From Alicyclobacillus tolerans (GTDB lineage: Bacteria > Bacillota > Bacilli > Alicyclobacillales > Alicyclobacillaceae): a stretch of DNA of 64,000 bases. Positions 44,218 through 53,879 of this stretch are shown piece after piece. Below the pieces are notes generated by a model, which searched no databases, was not told the origin of the DNA, and worked only from the letters and a program-made list of their open reading frames with translations. Positions within the stretch are counted from its first letter, which is position 1, and every line of letters starts with the position of its first letter. A program made the position numbers and the translations under genes. The stretch is taken from NCBI RefSeq assembly GCF_021739485.1, contig NZ_JAJFNK010000015.1:46223-110222 (forward strand), read 5' to 3'.

Positions 44218-44971
44218 TCACTTCCCTCGCCAAATCCATGTATGTTTCGGCTCCCTTGGATTTTGGATCGTAGTAGATAATCGGTTCACCGTGACTCGGC
44301 GCCTCACTCAACCGTACGTTGCGCGGGATAATGGTTTGGTACACCTTGTCCCGGAAAAACTTTTTGACGTCCTCAATGACTTGCAACCCAAGATTGGTTC
44401 GCGCGTCCAACATGGTTAACAGCACACCTTCCACCTCCAACGACGTATTCAGGTGTTTTTGGACCAAGCGGATCGTGTTAAGAAGCTGACTCAATCCCTC
44501 CAAAGCGTAGTACTCACACTGAATGGGAATTAAAACCGAATCCGAAGCCGTCAAGGCATTGACCGTAAGCAAGCCAAGAGAAGGCGGGCAGTCAATGACG
44601 ATATAGTCGTACTTGCTGCGCAATGGTTGAAGGGCTCTGCGCAATCTCACTTCCCTTGAAATCGTCGGAACAAGTTCAATCTCCGCGCCAGCCAATTGAA
44701 TGGTCGCTGGCAGTACCGCGAGATTCTGCTGAACTGTAGGCAATATCGCCTCGTCAATCTTGATGTCGTTGATAATGACATCGTAGACGCAGTACCGCAC
44801 ATCCGCCTTATTCACCCCAATGCCGGATGTCGTGTTGCCTTGGGGATCGATGTCAACCAACAAAACCCGCTTATCCAATGCTGCTAAACAGGCACCGAGA
44901 TTGACCGCAGTGGTTGTCTTTCCGACTCCGCCTTTCTGATTCGCAACAGCAATAATTCGACCACTGGCCAC
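44204..44971 (-). CDS. parA: chromosome partitioning ATPase ParA/Soj
   Basis: A 255-residue Walker-type ATPase that binds DNA when ATP-bound, helps segregate origins and, in Bacillus, regulates DnaA. The deviant Walker A is NQKGGVGKTTTAVNLG with its signature Lys; DIDPQGNTTSGIG and IDCPPSLGLLTVNAL follow. The start is GTG 44971 after AAGGAGGGCGCATTA; a longer frame to 44995 would overlap the ribosome-binding site. It is the first gene of the parA-parB-DUF554 unit. Confidence 0.97.
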   Translation of the reverse strand: MASGRIIAVANQKGGVGKTTTAVNLGACLAALDKRVLLVDIDPQGNTTSGIGVNKADVRYCVYDVIINDIKIDEAILPTVQQNLAVLPATIQLAGAEIELVPTISREVRLRRALQPLRSKYDYIVIDCPPSLGLLTVNALTASDSVLIPIQCEYYALEGLSQLLNTIRLVQKHLNTSLEVEGVLLTMLDARTNLGLQVIEDVKKFFRDKVYQTIIPRNVRLSEAPSHGEPIIYYDPKSKGAETYMDLAREVIGVE

Positions 44972-45101
44972 TAATGCGCCCTCCTTACAAACCAATCCAA
45001 TCTACGCCCAAAAATGCTAACATCCATTGTACTTCATTAAATACGAGAAAGGGGAAACAGTTCCTACCCATCGGCAGAAAGTTCATAAACGATTCCAGCC
45101 C

Positions 45102-45134
45102 AGAAAAAAGGAAAGGGGCCATGAACACTGCCCC
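45102..45134 (-). terminator. rho-independent terminator of noc
   Basis: On the minus strand GGGGC and GCCCC (45130-45134 and 45115-45119) pair across a 10-base loop. A T-rich run (TTTCCTTTTTT) follows. It lies in the 329-base gap between noc and parA, about 165 bases after the noc stop. Nothing else is recognisable in that gap. Confidence 0.7.
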
Positions 45135-45300
45135 GTTCCGATAATAGATTCCTTTGGACTCGATCTTTTTGGGTTCACCTGTTCACCGCGAACAACCTGC
45201 CCGCATACCCGCATGTCCATAAGACGCACACTCCAACTGACAAGCAGCGAGGGTTTTGGCAAGGCGTCAACCCAGAGCGGCAAAACACACTGTTGAGCCC

Positions 45301-46131
45301 TTACAGCGGGCTTTTTGGCACCCGGATCACAAATTCGTAAAAGTCGCTTTCGTCGCTTTCTTGGCAAACGACGTTCATTCCGGTCTTCTCAATCATTTGC
45401 AGGGATTGACGAATCGTATTTACTGCAATCCGCACATCGCGCGACAACACACGCCTCTTTGCCGACGGTTTTTTCTCGTTCTCGAGTTTGACCAGGGTCG
45501 ACTTTACGTGCTCTTCCATCTGTTTAACGTTCCAACCCTTTTCGATGCATTCCTCCAGCAACCGCAGTTGGAGTTCTTCCGACCCTACTGCAAGCAAGGC
45601 GCGGGCGTGCCGTTCCGTGATCTTGCGGCCGAGCAGCGCGTTTTGCACGTCTTGTGGGAGGTGCAGCAGACGCAGTTTGTTCGCAATGGTCGATTGGCCC
45701 TTTCCAAGCCTCTGTGCCAGACTCTCCTGTGTTAAACCGTGCAACTCCAAGAGCTGCTGATAAGCGACAGCTTCCTCAATCGGAGTCAGTCCTTCGCGCT
45801 GCAGGTTCTCTATCAAAGCGGCAGACGCAGTTTGTGCGTCGTTCATTTCTCTCACAATGGCAGGAATCGTATCCCACCCCAAGGACCTGGCGGCTCTCCA
45901 GCGCCGTTCCCCGGCAATCAGCTCGAAACGCCCTTGTTTCCGCCTTACGACAATGGGTTGGATAATACCATGGGTGTGTATGGTCTTGGCCAGTTCCGCG
46001 ATGCTGTCCTCGTCAAAGACGGTGCGGGGCTGAAATGGGTTTGACACAATTTCATCCACCCCAATTTGAACCACACTGGTCTCTTCCGTCGATTCGCGAG
46101 AACCCAAAAGCTTCCCCCATGTCTCTCTCAT
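45301..46131 (-). CDS. noc: nucleoid occlusion protein Noc
   Basis: A 276-residue ParB-like CTPase that blocks division over the nucleoid. The short N-terminal amphipathic helix ([13 protein letters not shown]) matches the membrane-binding segment of Noc. ParB boxes [33 protein letters not shown] and [20 protein letters not shown] are followed by the [22 protein letters not shown]. The start chosen is ATG 46131, with AAAGGA 11 bases upstream; TTG 46161 would add 10 residues. Its distance from the par genes and next to rsmG identify it as Noc, not ParB. Confidence 0.94.
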   Translation of the reverse strand: MRETWGKLLGSRESTEETSVVQIGVDEIVSNPFQPRTVFDEDSIAELAKTIHTHGIIQPIVVRRKQGRFELIAGERRWRAARSLGWDTIPAIVREMNDAQTASAALIENLQREGLTPIEEAVAYQQLLELHGLTQESLAQRLGKGQSTIANKLRLLHLPQDVQNALLGRKITERHARALLAVGSEELQLRLLEECIEKGWNVKQMEEHVKSTLVKLENEKKPSAKRRVLSRDVRIAVNTIRQSLQMIEKTGMNVVCQESDESDFYEFVIRVPKSPL

Positions 46132-46632
46132 TGCGGCAACCGTCCTTTCAAGCTTTTTCAAACTCCGCGAAAGGCTCCCTTAAACCCCTATCGCGCCCGG
46201 CCCTAGGTCCCCGCTGCCACGGTCCTACACAGCGGTTCACAGCCTCAAAGTTGCCTCACCGAGTTGTCCCGGTTCATCGAGTGCACGGCAGGGCATGTCC
46301 AAACTTAGTATGTAAGCTCCGTTTCGTTTCAGCACGCAAAGATGACACGTAAAAATGACCGTCCCAAGATAAAAACCGAAGATAGAACATCTAGATAAAA
46401 ACGCTAAGGTGTAAACGCAAAGGTGAAAGCGGAAAAATGAGGGAGATTCTAGAAACACGGACCTAGAAACCCCGTTCTAATCACGTAGAAAACGCGTTGA
46501 AAACGAATCGTTAACGACAAAGCATTCAACGACAGAAAACGAAATCCTTCTCCTCGACAAAGGTTCTATGCCTTCGGCAAAAATTGACACTTTCGTTTTC
46601 AGTATGTACATTCCCAAAAATTCATTTTTCAT
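46132..46632. other. noc-rsmG gap with degenerate repeats, no gene
   Basis: About 500 bases without a convincing ORF on either strand. The middle part (46325-46530) is A-rich on the plus strand and built from loosely repeated words such as ACGCAAAGRTGA, AAAAATGA, CTAGAAAC and GAAAACG. The noc promoter must lie at the left end. The rsmG stop overlaps a GGGGCTTTTTT stretch at 46637-46650, but I see no paired stem for a terminator. Confidence 0.5.
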
Positions 46633-47343
46633 TTATAAGGGGCTTTTTTGTAGAATTGCAGGACGGCGCGGGTACGCAGGCGGAACGGGAGCCCGCTGAC
46701 CAACGACAACAATCGACCGGGTCCCCATGCCCTCTGGCAATTCAAAGGTTTCCACGCGCTCAACGGCGGCATTCAACACCTTGGCCGCCCGTTCTCCATC
46801 GTCCAATTCGCCCTCGATTCCAGGTCCTTTGTACGCCAAAACGGCTCCTCCGGGCTTCACAAACGGACAAGTCAACTCCAACAGTGCATTCAACCTCGCC
46901 ACCGCGCGCGCCGCAACGACGTCGAACCGGCTCCGGTAGGCCTTGTCCCGGCCCAAATCTTCTGCGCGTCCATGCACCAGCGACACGTTTTTCAGACCCA
47001 ATTCAGACGTTACAGCGTCCAAAAACCTCAGCCGCTTTTGCAGCGAATCGCACAAGGTGAATTGCACCGAAGGGAAACATATCGCCAAAGGCACGCCGGG
47101 GAATCCTGCACCCGTCCCGAGATCGAGCACACTTCCCCGATGCGCTGCGTATCGCTTCCATTCCGGAAACGACCGGATCACCAAGCTGTCCCAGAAGTGC
47201 TTTCCATACACTTCGCTGCGCTCGGTAATCCCGGTCAAATTCATCTTTTCGTTCCACTCGACCAGCATCCGGTAGTACGTCACGAATTGCTCGCGCTCGC
47301 GTTCATTGAGTTGCTGTTCAAACTGCTCGACGATGTCACTCAT
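46633..47343 (-). CDS. rsmG: 16S rRNA guanine-527 N7-methyltransferase
   Basis: RsmG (GidB), 236 residues. It methylates G527 of 16S rRNA with S-adenosylmethionine; loss gives low-level streptomycin resistance in other bacteria. [37 protein letters not shown] (SAM site), [18 protein letters not shown] and VLAYKGPG are typical. ATG 47343 is 11 bases after GAGG; TTG 47349 is a close alternative. It overlaps the mnmG stop. Confidence 0.95.
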   Translation of the reverse strand: MSDIVEQFEQQLNEREREQFVTYYRMLVEWNEKMNLTGITERSEVYGKHFWDSLVIRSFPEWKRYAAHRGSVLDLGTGAGFPGVPLAICFPSVQFTLCDSLQKRLRFLDAVTSELGLKNVSLVHGRAEDLGRDKAYRSRFDVVAARAVARLNALLELTCPFVKPGGAVLAYKGPGIEGELDDGERAAKVLNAAVERVETFELPEGMGTRSIVVVGQRAPVPPAYPRRPAILQKSPL

Positions 47344-49222
47344 TGACAACCTGTCCTCTGGAATGTTCCAACGCGATCAGCAAAATTGAAATATCTGCCG
47401 GCGACACGCCCGGAATCCGGGATGCCTGGCCGACTGTTTGCGGACGCACCTTGGTCAGTTTTTCTCGCGCTTCCATGGACAGTCCGCGCACCTGGGTAAA
47501 GTCCAACTCCACCGGAATGCGCTTTTGCTCCAACCGCCGCTGCCGCTCAATCTCCTGCTCTTGTTTTTGGATGTAGCCGGAATACTTGGTCTGAATTTCG
47601 ACTTGTTCGGCGACTTCTGAGGGAACCTCTGCGTCCATCTGGCCTTCGATGGCTTGGATGTCCCCATATGACACTTCCGGTCGTCGCAGCAGCTGTTCCA
47701 AGCTCATCGCTTCTTGAATCGGCGGCGATCCCGCTTGCTCCAACACAGGGTTCGCCATTTCCGGCCGGACCCTGACCCTTTTCAGCCGCGCAATTTCCTG
47801 GGAGATACCTTCGCGCTTTTTCATCAACCGGTCATACCTTTTTGTCGGCAGCAATCCGACTTGATGCCCAATTTCCATCAGGCGCAAATCAGCATTGTCG
47901 TGGCGCAAAAGCAACCGGTATTCGGCTCTGGACGTCAACAGCCGGTACGGCTCGTTGGTTCCTTTGGTGACCAAATCATCCACCATGACGCCGATATACG
48001 CATCCGATCGCGACAACACCACGGGAGGTTGCCCTTTGACCTGCAGTGCCGCATTGATCCCGGCCATGATGCCCTGTCCGGCAGCTTCCTCGTAGCCGGA
48101 CGTTCCGTTGATCTGTCCCGCCGTAAACAACCCCTGCACGAGCTTTGACTCGAGACTTGGCCACAACTGCGTCGGCACCAGAGCGTCATACTCGATCGCG
48201 TAGCCCGGCCGCATCATTTCGACGTTTTCCAGTCCCGGAATGGTACGCAAAAGGCGGATTTGTACGTCTTCAGGAAGGCTCGTCGACAGGCCCTGCACAT
48301 ACCACTCTGCGGTGTCTTTGCCTTCCGGTTCCAAAAACACCTGATGGCTTGGCCGCTCCTTAAAACGAACCACCTTATCTTCAATCGACGGACAGTACCG
48401 CGGTCCCGTACCTTGAATCTGACCGGAGTACATCGGAGCCCGGTCGAGGTTGGACAGAATCAGCGAGTGTCCGGTCGCATTGGTATTCGTCAGCCAGCAC
48501 GACACCTGTTCTCTGGCGGCCACGTTTTCATCAAACGAAAAGTGCAAAGGAATTTCGTCGCCTGGTTGTTCCAACAGTTTGCTGAAGTCGACCGTGTTCC
48601 GGTTGATGCGCGGCGGAGTCCCCGTCTTGAAGCGCACCAGGTCAAACCCTAGGTCCAACAAGCTGTAACTGAGTTTTACGGCCGGCACTTGGCCGTTCGG
48701 GCCGCTCTCATACGACACGTCTCCCATGAAGACCTTCCCCCGCAAGTACGTCCCGGTTGTCAACACTACGGCTTTCGCTGTATACACCGCACCGGTACGC
48801 GTTACGACACCCGTGACCTGGCCGTTCGATGTTAAAATCTCGTCGACCATGTCTTGCTTGAGCACCAGGTTCTCCTGGTTTTCCAGCCTTTGCTTCATTG
48901 CGTAGCTGTACAGGCGCTTGTCCGACTGAGCCCGCAGGGCCTGTACGGCAGGTCCTTTTCCCGTGTTCAGCATCCGCATCTGAATGTAAGTCAGGTCCGC
49001 ATTGCGCCCCATTTCGCCGCCCAAAGCGTCGATCTCGCGCACCACAACGCCTTTGGCTGGACCGCCAATCGAAGGGTTGCACGGCATGAACGCAATGGTA
49101 TCGAGGTTGATGGTGAGCATGAGCGTCTTAACACCCATACGCGCCGAGGCTAACGCCGCTTCGACACCCGCGTGCCCGGCGCCAATCACAACCACTTGGT
49201 AATCTCCTGCGTTGTATCTCAT
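47336..49222 (-). CDS. mnmG: tRNA uridine-5-carboxymethylaminomethyl modification enzyme MnmG
   Basis: MnmG (GidA), 628 residues (typical length). With MnmE it installs cmnm5U34 in tRNAs that read split codon boxes. The N-terminal FAD fold is [77 protein letters not shown] and [16 protein letters not shown] are family signatures. The start is ATG 49222; a frame to 49255 is untypical. It is followed directly by rsmG. Confidence 0.97.
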   Translation of the reverse strand: MRYNAGDYQVVVIGAGHAGVEAALASARMGVKTLMLTINLDTIAFMPCNPSIGGPAKGVVVREIDALGGEMGRNADLTYIQMRMLNTGKGPAVQALRAQSDKRLYSYAMKQRLENQENLVLKQDMVDEILTSNGQVTGVVTRTGAVYTAKAVVLTTGTYLRGKVFMGDVSYESGPNGQVPAVKLSYSLLDLGFDLVRFKTGTPPRINRNTVDFSKLLEQPGDEIPLHFSFDENVAAREQVSCWLTNTNATGHSLILSNLDRAPMYSGQIQGTGPRYCPSIEDKVVRFKERPSHQVFLEPEGKDTAEWYVQGLSTSLPEDVQIRLLRTIPGLENVEMMRPGYAIEYDALVPTQLWPSLESKLVQGLFTAGQINGTSGYEEAAGQGIMAGINAALQVKGQPPVVLSRSDAYIGVMVDDLVTKGTNEPYRLLTSRAEYRLLLRHDNADLRLMEIGHQVGLLPTKRYDRLMKKREGISQEIARLKRVRVRPEMANPVLEQAGSPPIQEAMSLEQLLRRPEVSYGDIQAIEGQMDAEVPSEVAEQVEIQTKYSGYIQKQEQEIERQRRLEQKRIPVELDFTQVRGLSMEAREKLTKVRPQTVGQASRIPGVSPADISILLIALEHSRGQVVNE

Positions 49223-49390
49223 CACTTTACTCACTCCCTTTCTCCTTCCCGGCAACCTGTCGCTTGTGCGATTTCACCCGTTTCACACATCAACTCACGT
49301 TCACACACGGATACATGCGATTTGACGCATAGGTTTTGGCACATACGATTCATATCGCATCCGCCTAACCGTCCAAAACGGTCTGTCCCG

Positions 49391-50779
49391 TTATTTGCCC
49401 AGGCAAAAATTCGAAAAAATTTCGTCCAGCAGGTCTTCGCCAGCCTCTTCGCCAATCGCCAAGCCCAACAAAGCGTAAACAGACTGCAGCTGCACTGCGA
49501 TGATGTCGAGCGTCGCCCCTTGCGCTGCCGCACTCAGCGCGACTTCCAAGTCGCTTTTTGCTTCGGAAAGCAGCTTGGCTTGCCTGGCGTTCGTCGAATA
49601 CCCAATCTCAGCCGACGAGAGTTCGCTGCCCAACACCAGTTTCTCGATGGTTTCTTCCAGCATGGCCAAACCGTCCATTTTCTTCGCAGAAATCTGGACC
49701 ACGGGAGAATCCCCGGCGAACTCTGCCACCTTCTCGAGTTCGACGGCCAAACCGAGGTCCGCCTTGTTGATCGCGATGACCCGCCGCAGCCCTTCACTCA
49801 TTCGCAGCAAGTCGACGTCGTCTTGACTCAGCGGTTCGCTGCCATTCAATACGAGCAGCGCCAGTTCCGCCTCTTGCAAGGCTTCCCGCGACCTTTTTAC
49901 GCCGATTTGTTCGACCACGTCTTCAGTTTCGCGAATCCCGGCGGTATCCGCCAGCCGCAACGGAATGCCGCGGATGTTGATATATTCTTCAACGACATCC
50001 CGCGTCGTTCCCGGGATGTCCGTAACAATGGCGCGTTCTCTGCGCAGCAGCGCGTTCAAAAGAGAAGACTTGCCTACATTCGGCCGCCCCACGATGGCCG
50101 TGTACACACCTTCCCGTAAGATTCTACCTACAGCTGCGGATTGAATCAATTCCTCTATTTTTCCCAGCAGCTCGCTTCCCACTTCGCTCACCTGCGCCAG
50201 TGCCACGCTTTCTACATCGTGTTCCGGATAATCCATGGTCACTTCCACATGGGCTTGCAGAGACAGCAGACGTTTGCGCAAAGCCCGGATGGTCTCCCCA
50301 AAGTGTCCTTTCACTTGCTGCAGAGCCGACCTTGCAGCCAGGTCTGTCTTCGCCCGAATCAAGTCGATGACCGCCTCAGCCTGGGACAAGTCAATGCGTC
50401 CGTTCAGAAACGCCCGTTTTGTAAACTCTCCTGGGTCCGCCAGTCGAGCTCCAGCCTGAAGGACCACCTCCAGCCCCGCATCGACCACCTGATTGCCTCC
50501 GTGCACTTGCAATTCTGCGACGTCCTCGGCCGTATAGCTCCTCGGTCCGGGCATCCACAAAAGCATCACTTCGTCGACCGCCTCACCGCTCCGAGAGTTC
50601 ACCAGCGTCCCGTAGAGCAGCTGCCGGCTCGACGACAAGTTACAGGGGGCCCCAGATGGCAGGCGGAACACCTTGCGAACAAGTTCCGCCGCCTGCGGCC
50701 CGCTGACCCGGATAATGCCTACACTGGCTTCGCCCCTCGCCGTCGCGATCGCAGCAATCGTGTCCTCCTCAACCACCAT
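49391..50779 (-). CDS. mnmE: tRNA modification GTPase MnmE
   Basis: MnmE (TrmE), 462 residues, the GTPase partner of MnmG. The N-terminal tetrahydrofolate-binding domain has DTIAAIATARGEASVGIIRV. The G domain starts with IVGRPNVGKSSLLNALL, then DIPGTTRDVVEEYINI and LADTAGIRETED. The C-terminal FCLGK keeps the catalytic Cys motif CxGK. ATG 50779 is 11 bases after AGGGAGG; an in-frame ATG at 50788 is too close to it. Confidence 0.97.
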   Translation of the reverse strand: MVVEEDTIAAIATARGEASVGIIRVSGPQAAELVRKVFRLPSGAPCNLSSSRQLLYGTLVNSRSGEAVDEVMLLWMPGPRSYTAEDVAELQVHGGNQVVDAGLEVVLQAGARLADPGEFTKRAFLNGRIDLSQAEAVIDLIRAKTDLAARSALQQVKGHFGETIRALRKRLLSLQAHVEVTMDYPEHDVESVALAQVSEVGSELLGKIEELIQSAAVGRILREGVYTAIVGRPNVGKSSLLNALLRRERAIVTDIPGTTRDVVEEYINIRGIPLRLADTAGIRETEDVVEQIGVKRSREALQEAELALLVLNGSEPLSQDDVDLLRMSEGLRRVIAINKADLGLAVELEKVAEFAGDSPVVQISAKKMDGLAMLEETIEKLVLGSELSSAEIGYSTNARQAKLLSEAKSDLEVALSAAAQGATLDIIAVQLQSVYALLGLAIGEEAGEDLLDEIFSNFCLGK

Positions 50780-50885
50780 CAGGTCCATCACCTCCCTGAG
50801 AAACGCCTACAGAACACGAACAAACCCTTCTCTGGGAGAAGGGCAATTCCAGAAAGAGCTTTTCTCGCATGCGGCAAACGCCAAA

Positions 50886-51617
50886 CTACTGCAAGCGCTC
50901 CGACCTCTCGGTCCGATCCCTTTCCGAACGCTCTCTCTCTGAACGTTCCGGGCGCCGCTGTCGTCTGGGGCGAGACACACTGAGTGAAGCCGGCACAACG
51001 ACCACTTTGCGGTTCGGCTCCACACCTTCGCTGCTCGTCGTCACATCGGTCCGCTCCTGCAAATAGGTGTGAATGACTTTCCGGTCCGGAGCCGGCATGG
51101 CATCGAGAGGCACCTGCCTCTTTGTCCGCACTGCCCGCTCCGCGGCGCGCTCGGCAAGGCGGTGGAGGTGCTCCTTTCGGCGCCTGCGGTAATCGCCGGC
51201 ATCCACATAGAACCGAACGTGGTTCTCCTGCTCGTGGTTTGCCACAATGTTGACGAGGTACTGCAGCGAATCCAGTGTTGAACCGTGCCGGCCAATAATC
51301 ACGGGCAAGGACTCTTCATCACAGGCGATTTCCAATAAGATTCCCGGTTCGTCTTCCTCGACGGACCGGGATTTAATGCGCCAGTCAAATCCCATCCGCT
51401 TAAGCACCCCAGCGAGAAAGTCTTTGGCTGTTTCTTCCGGAGTCGAGGGTATGGACACTTCCACTTCGGCGTCTTTGCCGCCGATAAACCCAAACAGACC
51501 TTTCACCGGTTCGGTGATGACGCGCACGGTGGCCTGAGAACGCGACGCACCCAGGCGCACTAAACCCGACGTAATCGCTTCTTCGACCGTTTTTCCCGTT
51601 GCGACAACACGTTTCAT
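50886..51617 (-). CDS. jag: RNA-binding protein Jag/KhpB
   Basis: Jag (KhpB, EloR), 243 residues. The Jag_N domain (1-~55) has VRVITEPVKGLFGFIGGKDA; a KH domain has LPVIIGRHGSTLDSLQYLVN; an R3H domain has DRKVIHTYLQERTDVTTSSE. The protein ends in an Arg/Glu/Ser tail of about 26 residues (RRQRRPERSERERSERDR), encoded by imperfect GAACG-type repeats. Jag binds RNA with KhpA and affects elongation and division in other Firmicutes. It overlaps the yidC stop by 4 bases (ATGA). Confidence 0.94.
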   Translation of the reverse strand: MKRVVATGKTVEEAITSGLVRLGASRSQATVRVITEPVKGLFGFIGGKDAEVEVSIPSTPEETAKDFLAGVLKRMGFDWRIKSRSVEEDEPGILLEIACDEESLPVIIGRHGSTLDSLQYLVNIVANHEQENHVRFYVDAGDYRRRRKEHLHRLAERAAERAVRTKRQVPLDAMPAPDRKVIHTYLQERTDVTTSSEGVEPNRKVVVVPASLSVSRPRRQRRPERSERERSERDRTERSERLQ

Positions 51618-52372
51618 TTCTTCGATCCCTCCACCGCAGCCTTTTGGGGACGTACTCGGGTGAAGTATGTCTGAACCGCCATGAAGATGTTGCCATACAC
51701 CCAATACAACGCAAGCCCTGACGCAAACCGCGTCGATATGAAAAAGATAAACACCGGCATCGTAAACAACATGATCTTTTGCTGTTGATCCGTACCTGGC
51801 ATGGTCATTTTCGACGATATGTATGTAGTCACCGCGGCCAGTGCAGGCAGTATGTATGTATGATCCGGTTGGCCTAAGTGGAAAATCCCTAAAAACGTAC
51901 TCGAATTTAACGCAGCATTCCCTTCAATGGCACCGAACAAAGCGTACAAAATCGGCAGCTGAATCACAGTCGGAAAACACCCTGCCATCGGGTTGACGCC
52001 TGTCTCCTGGTACAACTTCATCGTTTCTTCCTGGATCTTTTTGTTGTCGCCTTTGTGCTTTTGCTTGATTGCCGCCATCTTCGGCTGCAGTGCCGCTAGC
52101 GACTTACTGTACCGAATCTGTTTCATGGCAAACGGCAGAATCAACAGACGCACGATAATTGTGACAATGAGCAATGCGATACCGTAGTTATTTCCCACCA
52201 GATGAGCAAAAAAAGTAATCGCACTGGACACAAACTTGAGAATTTCTCCCCATGGGCCCCCGGGCCAGTCGTTCGGATGGGCGGGGTACATGGAGCATCC
52301 GCTCAACGACAACATCGCGGTGATTGCCGCTGTCCACAGCCACTTTCGATTCGATTTAGACGTGCTTTCCAA
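51614..52372 (-). CDS. yidC: membrane protein insertase YidC (SpoIIIJ/OxaA)
   Basis: A 252-residue lipoprotein-type insertase that places proteins in the membrane with or without Sec. The signal peptide ends in the lipobox LSLSGC (Cys26). Five membrane helices follow; the hydrophilic-groove Arg is in LLIVTIIVRLLILPFAMKQI, and NPMAGCFPTVIQLPILYALF is conserved. The start is TTG 52370-52372 after AGGAGG. SpoIIIJ-type proteins are needed for forespore development in Bacillus. Confidence 0.96.
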   Translation of the reverse strand: MESTSKSNRKWLWTAAITAMLSLSGCSMYPAHPNDWPGGPWGEILKFVSSAITFFAHLVGNNYGIALLIVTIIVRLLILPFAMKQIRYSKSLAALQPKMAAIKQKHKGDNKKIQEETMKLYQETGVNPMAGCFPTVIQLPILYALFGAIEGNAALNSSTFLGIFHLGQPDHTYILPALAAVTTYISSKMTMPGTDQQQKIMLFTMPVFIFFISTRFASGLALYWVYGNIFMAVQTYFTRVRPQKAAVEGSKK

Positions 52373-52385
52373 CAGATGATTCCTC

Positions 52386-52607
52386 CTACTTTTCGGTCGG
52401 GACGGGATCTAAACCGCCTTTATGCCATGGGCCGCACTTCAAAATCCGCTTCGCAGACAACCAACCGCCGCGCAACACCCCAAACCGCGACACCGCTTGC
52501 AAAGAATACTCCGAACAACTCGGAACAAACCGACAACGGGGCGGAGAAAGAGGGGATATGGCAACCTGATAAAAACGGATTAAGGCAACGACAATCCTTT
52601 TGAGCAT
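52386..52607 (-). CDS. yidD: membrane protein insertion efficiency factor YidD
   Basis: YidD, 73 residues. IRFYQVAISPLSPPRCRFVP, SCSEYSLQAVSRFGVLRG and KRILKCGPWHKGGLDPVP are nearly invariant. The N-terminal amphipathic helix attaches it to the membrane, where it assists YidC. It lies 13 bases before yidC and 21 bases after rnpA. Confidence 0.96.
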   Translation of the reverse strand: MLKRIVVALIRFYQVAISPLSPPRCRFVPSCSEYSLQAVSRFGVLRGGWLSAKRILKCGPWHKGGLDPVPTEK

Positions 52608-52628
52608 GTCTGCATCACCTACGCTTCA

Positions 52629-52967
52629 TCATACCATGAACCGGGCTTTGTGTAACAGCTTCACGACGTCGGTATGCAATTCTTGAAACTCCGCTTCCTT
52701 GGAACCCTGCCGGCAGACTACGACAAAGTCGGAATGTGCCTCGTCCAAATCGCCTGCAACGGACTGAAAACACGCGCGCAGCTGGCGTTTTAAACGATTC
52801 CTCTCTACAGCATTGCCCACTTTCTTGCTCACGGAAAACCCTACGCGAAAAGAAACAGACTTATTCTCGAGCCAATACAGCACCAGTCTCGGCGTAGCGA
52901 CCGAGCGACCGCGCTGAAAGACGCGCCGAAAATCGCGGTTTTCCTTTAAACGGTGAACGGACTGCAT
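52629..52967 (-). CDS. rnpA: ribonuclease P protein component
   Basis: RnpA, 112 residues, the protein cofactor of RNase P that helps bind pre-tRNA leaders. HRLKENRDFRRVFQRGRSVA opens the protein; the RNR signature is VGNAVERNRLKRQLRACFQS. It sits between rpmH and yidD, as in nearly all bacteria. Confidence 0.96.
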   Translation of the reverse strand: MQSVHRLKENRDFRRVFQRGRSVATPRLVLYWLENKSVSFRVGFSVSKKVGNAVERNRLKRQLRACFQSVAGDLDEAHSDFVVVCRQGSKEAEFQELHTDVVKLLHKARFMV

Positions 52968-53051
52968 GCCAAACTCCCCATCTGCAAAGAATACAACATT
53001 CTGTAATCATTATGTACCGATTTGGTATTAAAAAAGGCCACCAAAGTGGCC

Positions 53052-53186
53052 TTATGCTGACAAAACTTTTCTGCCTCTCTTACGACGAGCGGCTAACACT
53101 CTGCGACCGTTCTTTGTGCTCATCCGCTTGCGGAATCCGTGCACCTTTTTGCGCTTGCGTACATTTGGTTGATAGGTCGGCTTCAA
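53052..53186 (-). CDS. rpmH: 50S ribosomal protein L34
   Basis: L34, 44 residues: [20 protein letters not shown], then [20 protein letters not shown]. The start is TTG 53184-53186 (normally ATG) after GGGGGTGG; the frame to 53276 is not conserved. It is the first minus-strand gene left of the origin. Confidence 0.96.
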   Translation of the reverse strand: MKPTYQPNVRKRKKVHGFRKRMSTKNGRRVLAARRKRGRKVLSA

Positions 53187-53879
53187 ACACGCCACCCCCT
53201 TTTCCTTGCTGACAGACACTATGCACCAGTATAGATACCGCACACCGCCCTTGTCAACACCTTTGAAGACTTCCAAGTACCGTTACAGTTATCCACATGT
53301 GGAAAACTTTATTCTTTATAAATCGACATCTTTTTTCGCGATTATCCACATAACCGTCCACATATCTACACATGCACAACAAGCCTGGTGTGCACAATCG
53401 ACAACTTGTGGATAAATTCGACATCCCGTTGCTTATTCCTTGCTCTATCTGCTATCATTAGCGTCACCAAAACAAATTTGCTCTGTGTATAAATCATAGA
53501 TATCCACAGAGTTACCCACAGGTTGTGGATAACAGTATCCACGCTTTACCGGCCTTGTTTATAAGGCCGTATCAACTTGTCCACACAGACCTGTGGAATC
53601 TGTGGGTATTTTATCTTTAAATCCAACCAATTCCCATGGCTGGCGCGGTTTTTTTATCCACATCTTTGTACACAGCGCTCCCGTGATTGAATCCATCGTA
53701 CGCATCGCTTCTTTTTAAAGTTTATTTCTTTATGGCTATACGCACTTTATCTGCGTCGCTTTGCTGCCTTTTCGTTTTCACGGCAATTTTTTCTCGACTG
53801 CTGTTGTCTTTTCTTTATGACTATGACTGTTGCCGTCTTTTCATTCTTGACTGCTTTTTAGGAGGACTCATCTCTTTCA
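53187..53879. other. oriC: oriC, upstream DnaA-box cluster
   Basis: The gap between the divergent rpmH and dnaA genes carries five perfect DnaA boxes (TTATCCACA or its complement) at 53289-53297, 53342-53350, 53407-53415, 53524-53532 and 53654-53662. One-mismatch boxes lie at 53298-53306, 53500-53508, 53512-53520 and 53577-53585. AT-rich stretches follow up to dnaA. This is the standard Firmicute incA/incB half of a bipartite origin; it probably also holds the autoregulated dnaA promoter. Confidence 0.93.

Noticed and set aside
49172..50119. 315-residue plus-strand ORF opposite mnmE
   Set aside because: Fully antisense to a clear mnmE gene; sequence is His/Arg/Gln-rich as expected for a shadow frame, with no ribosome-binding site or known motif.
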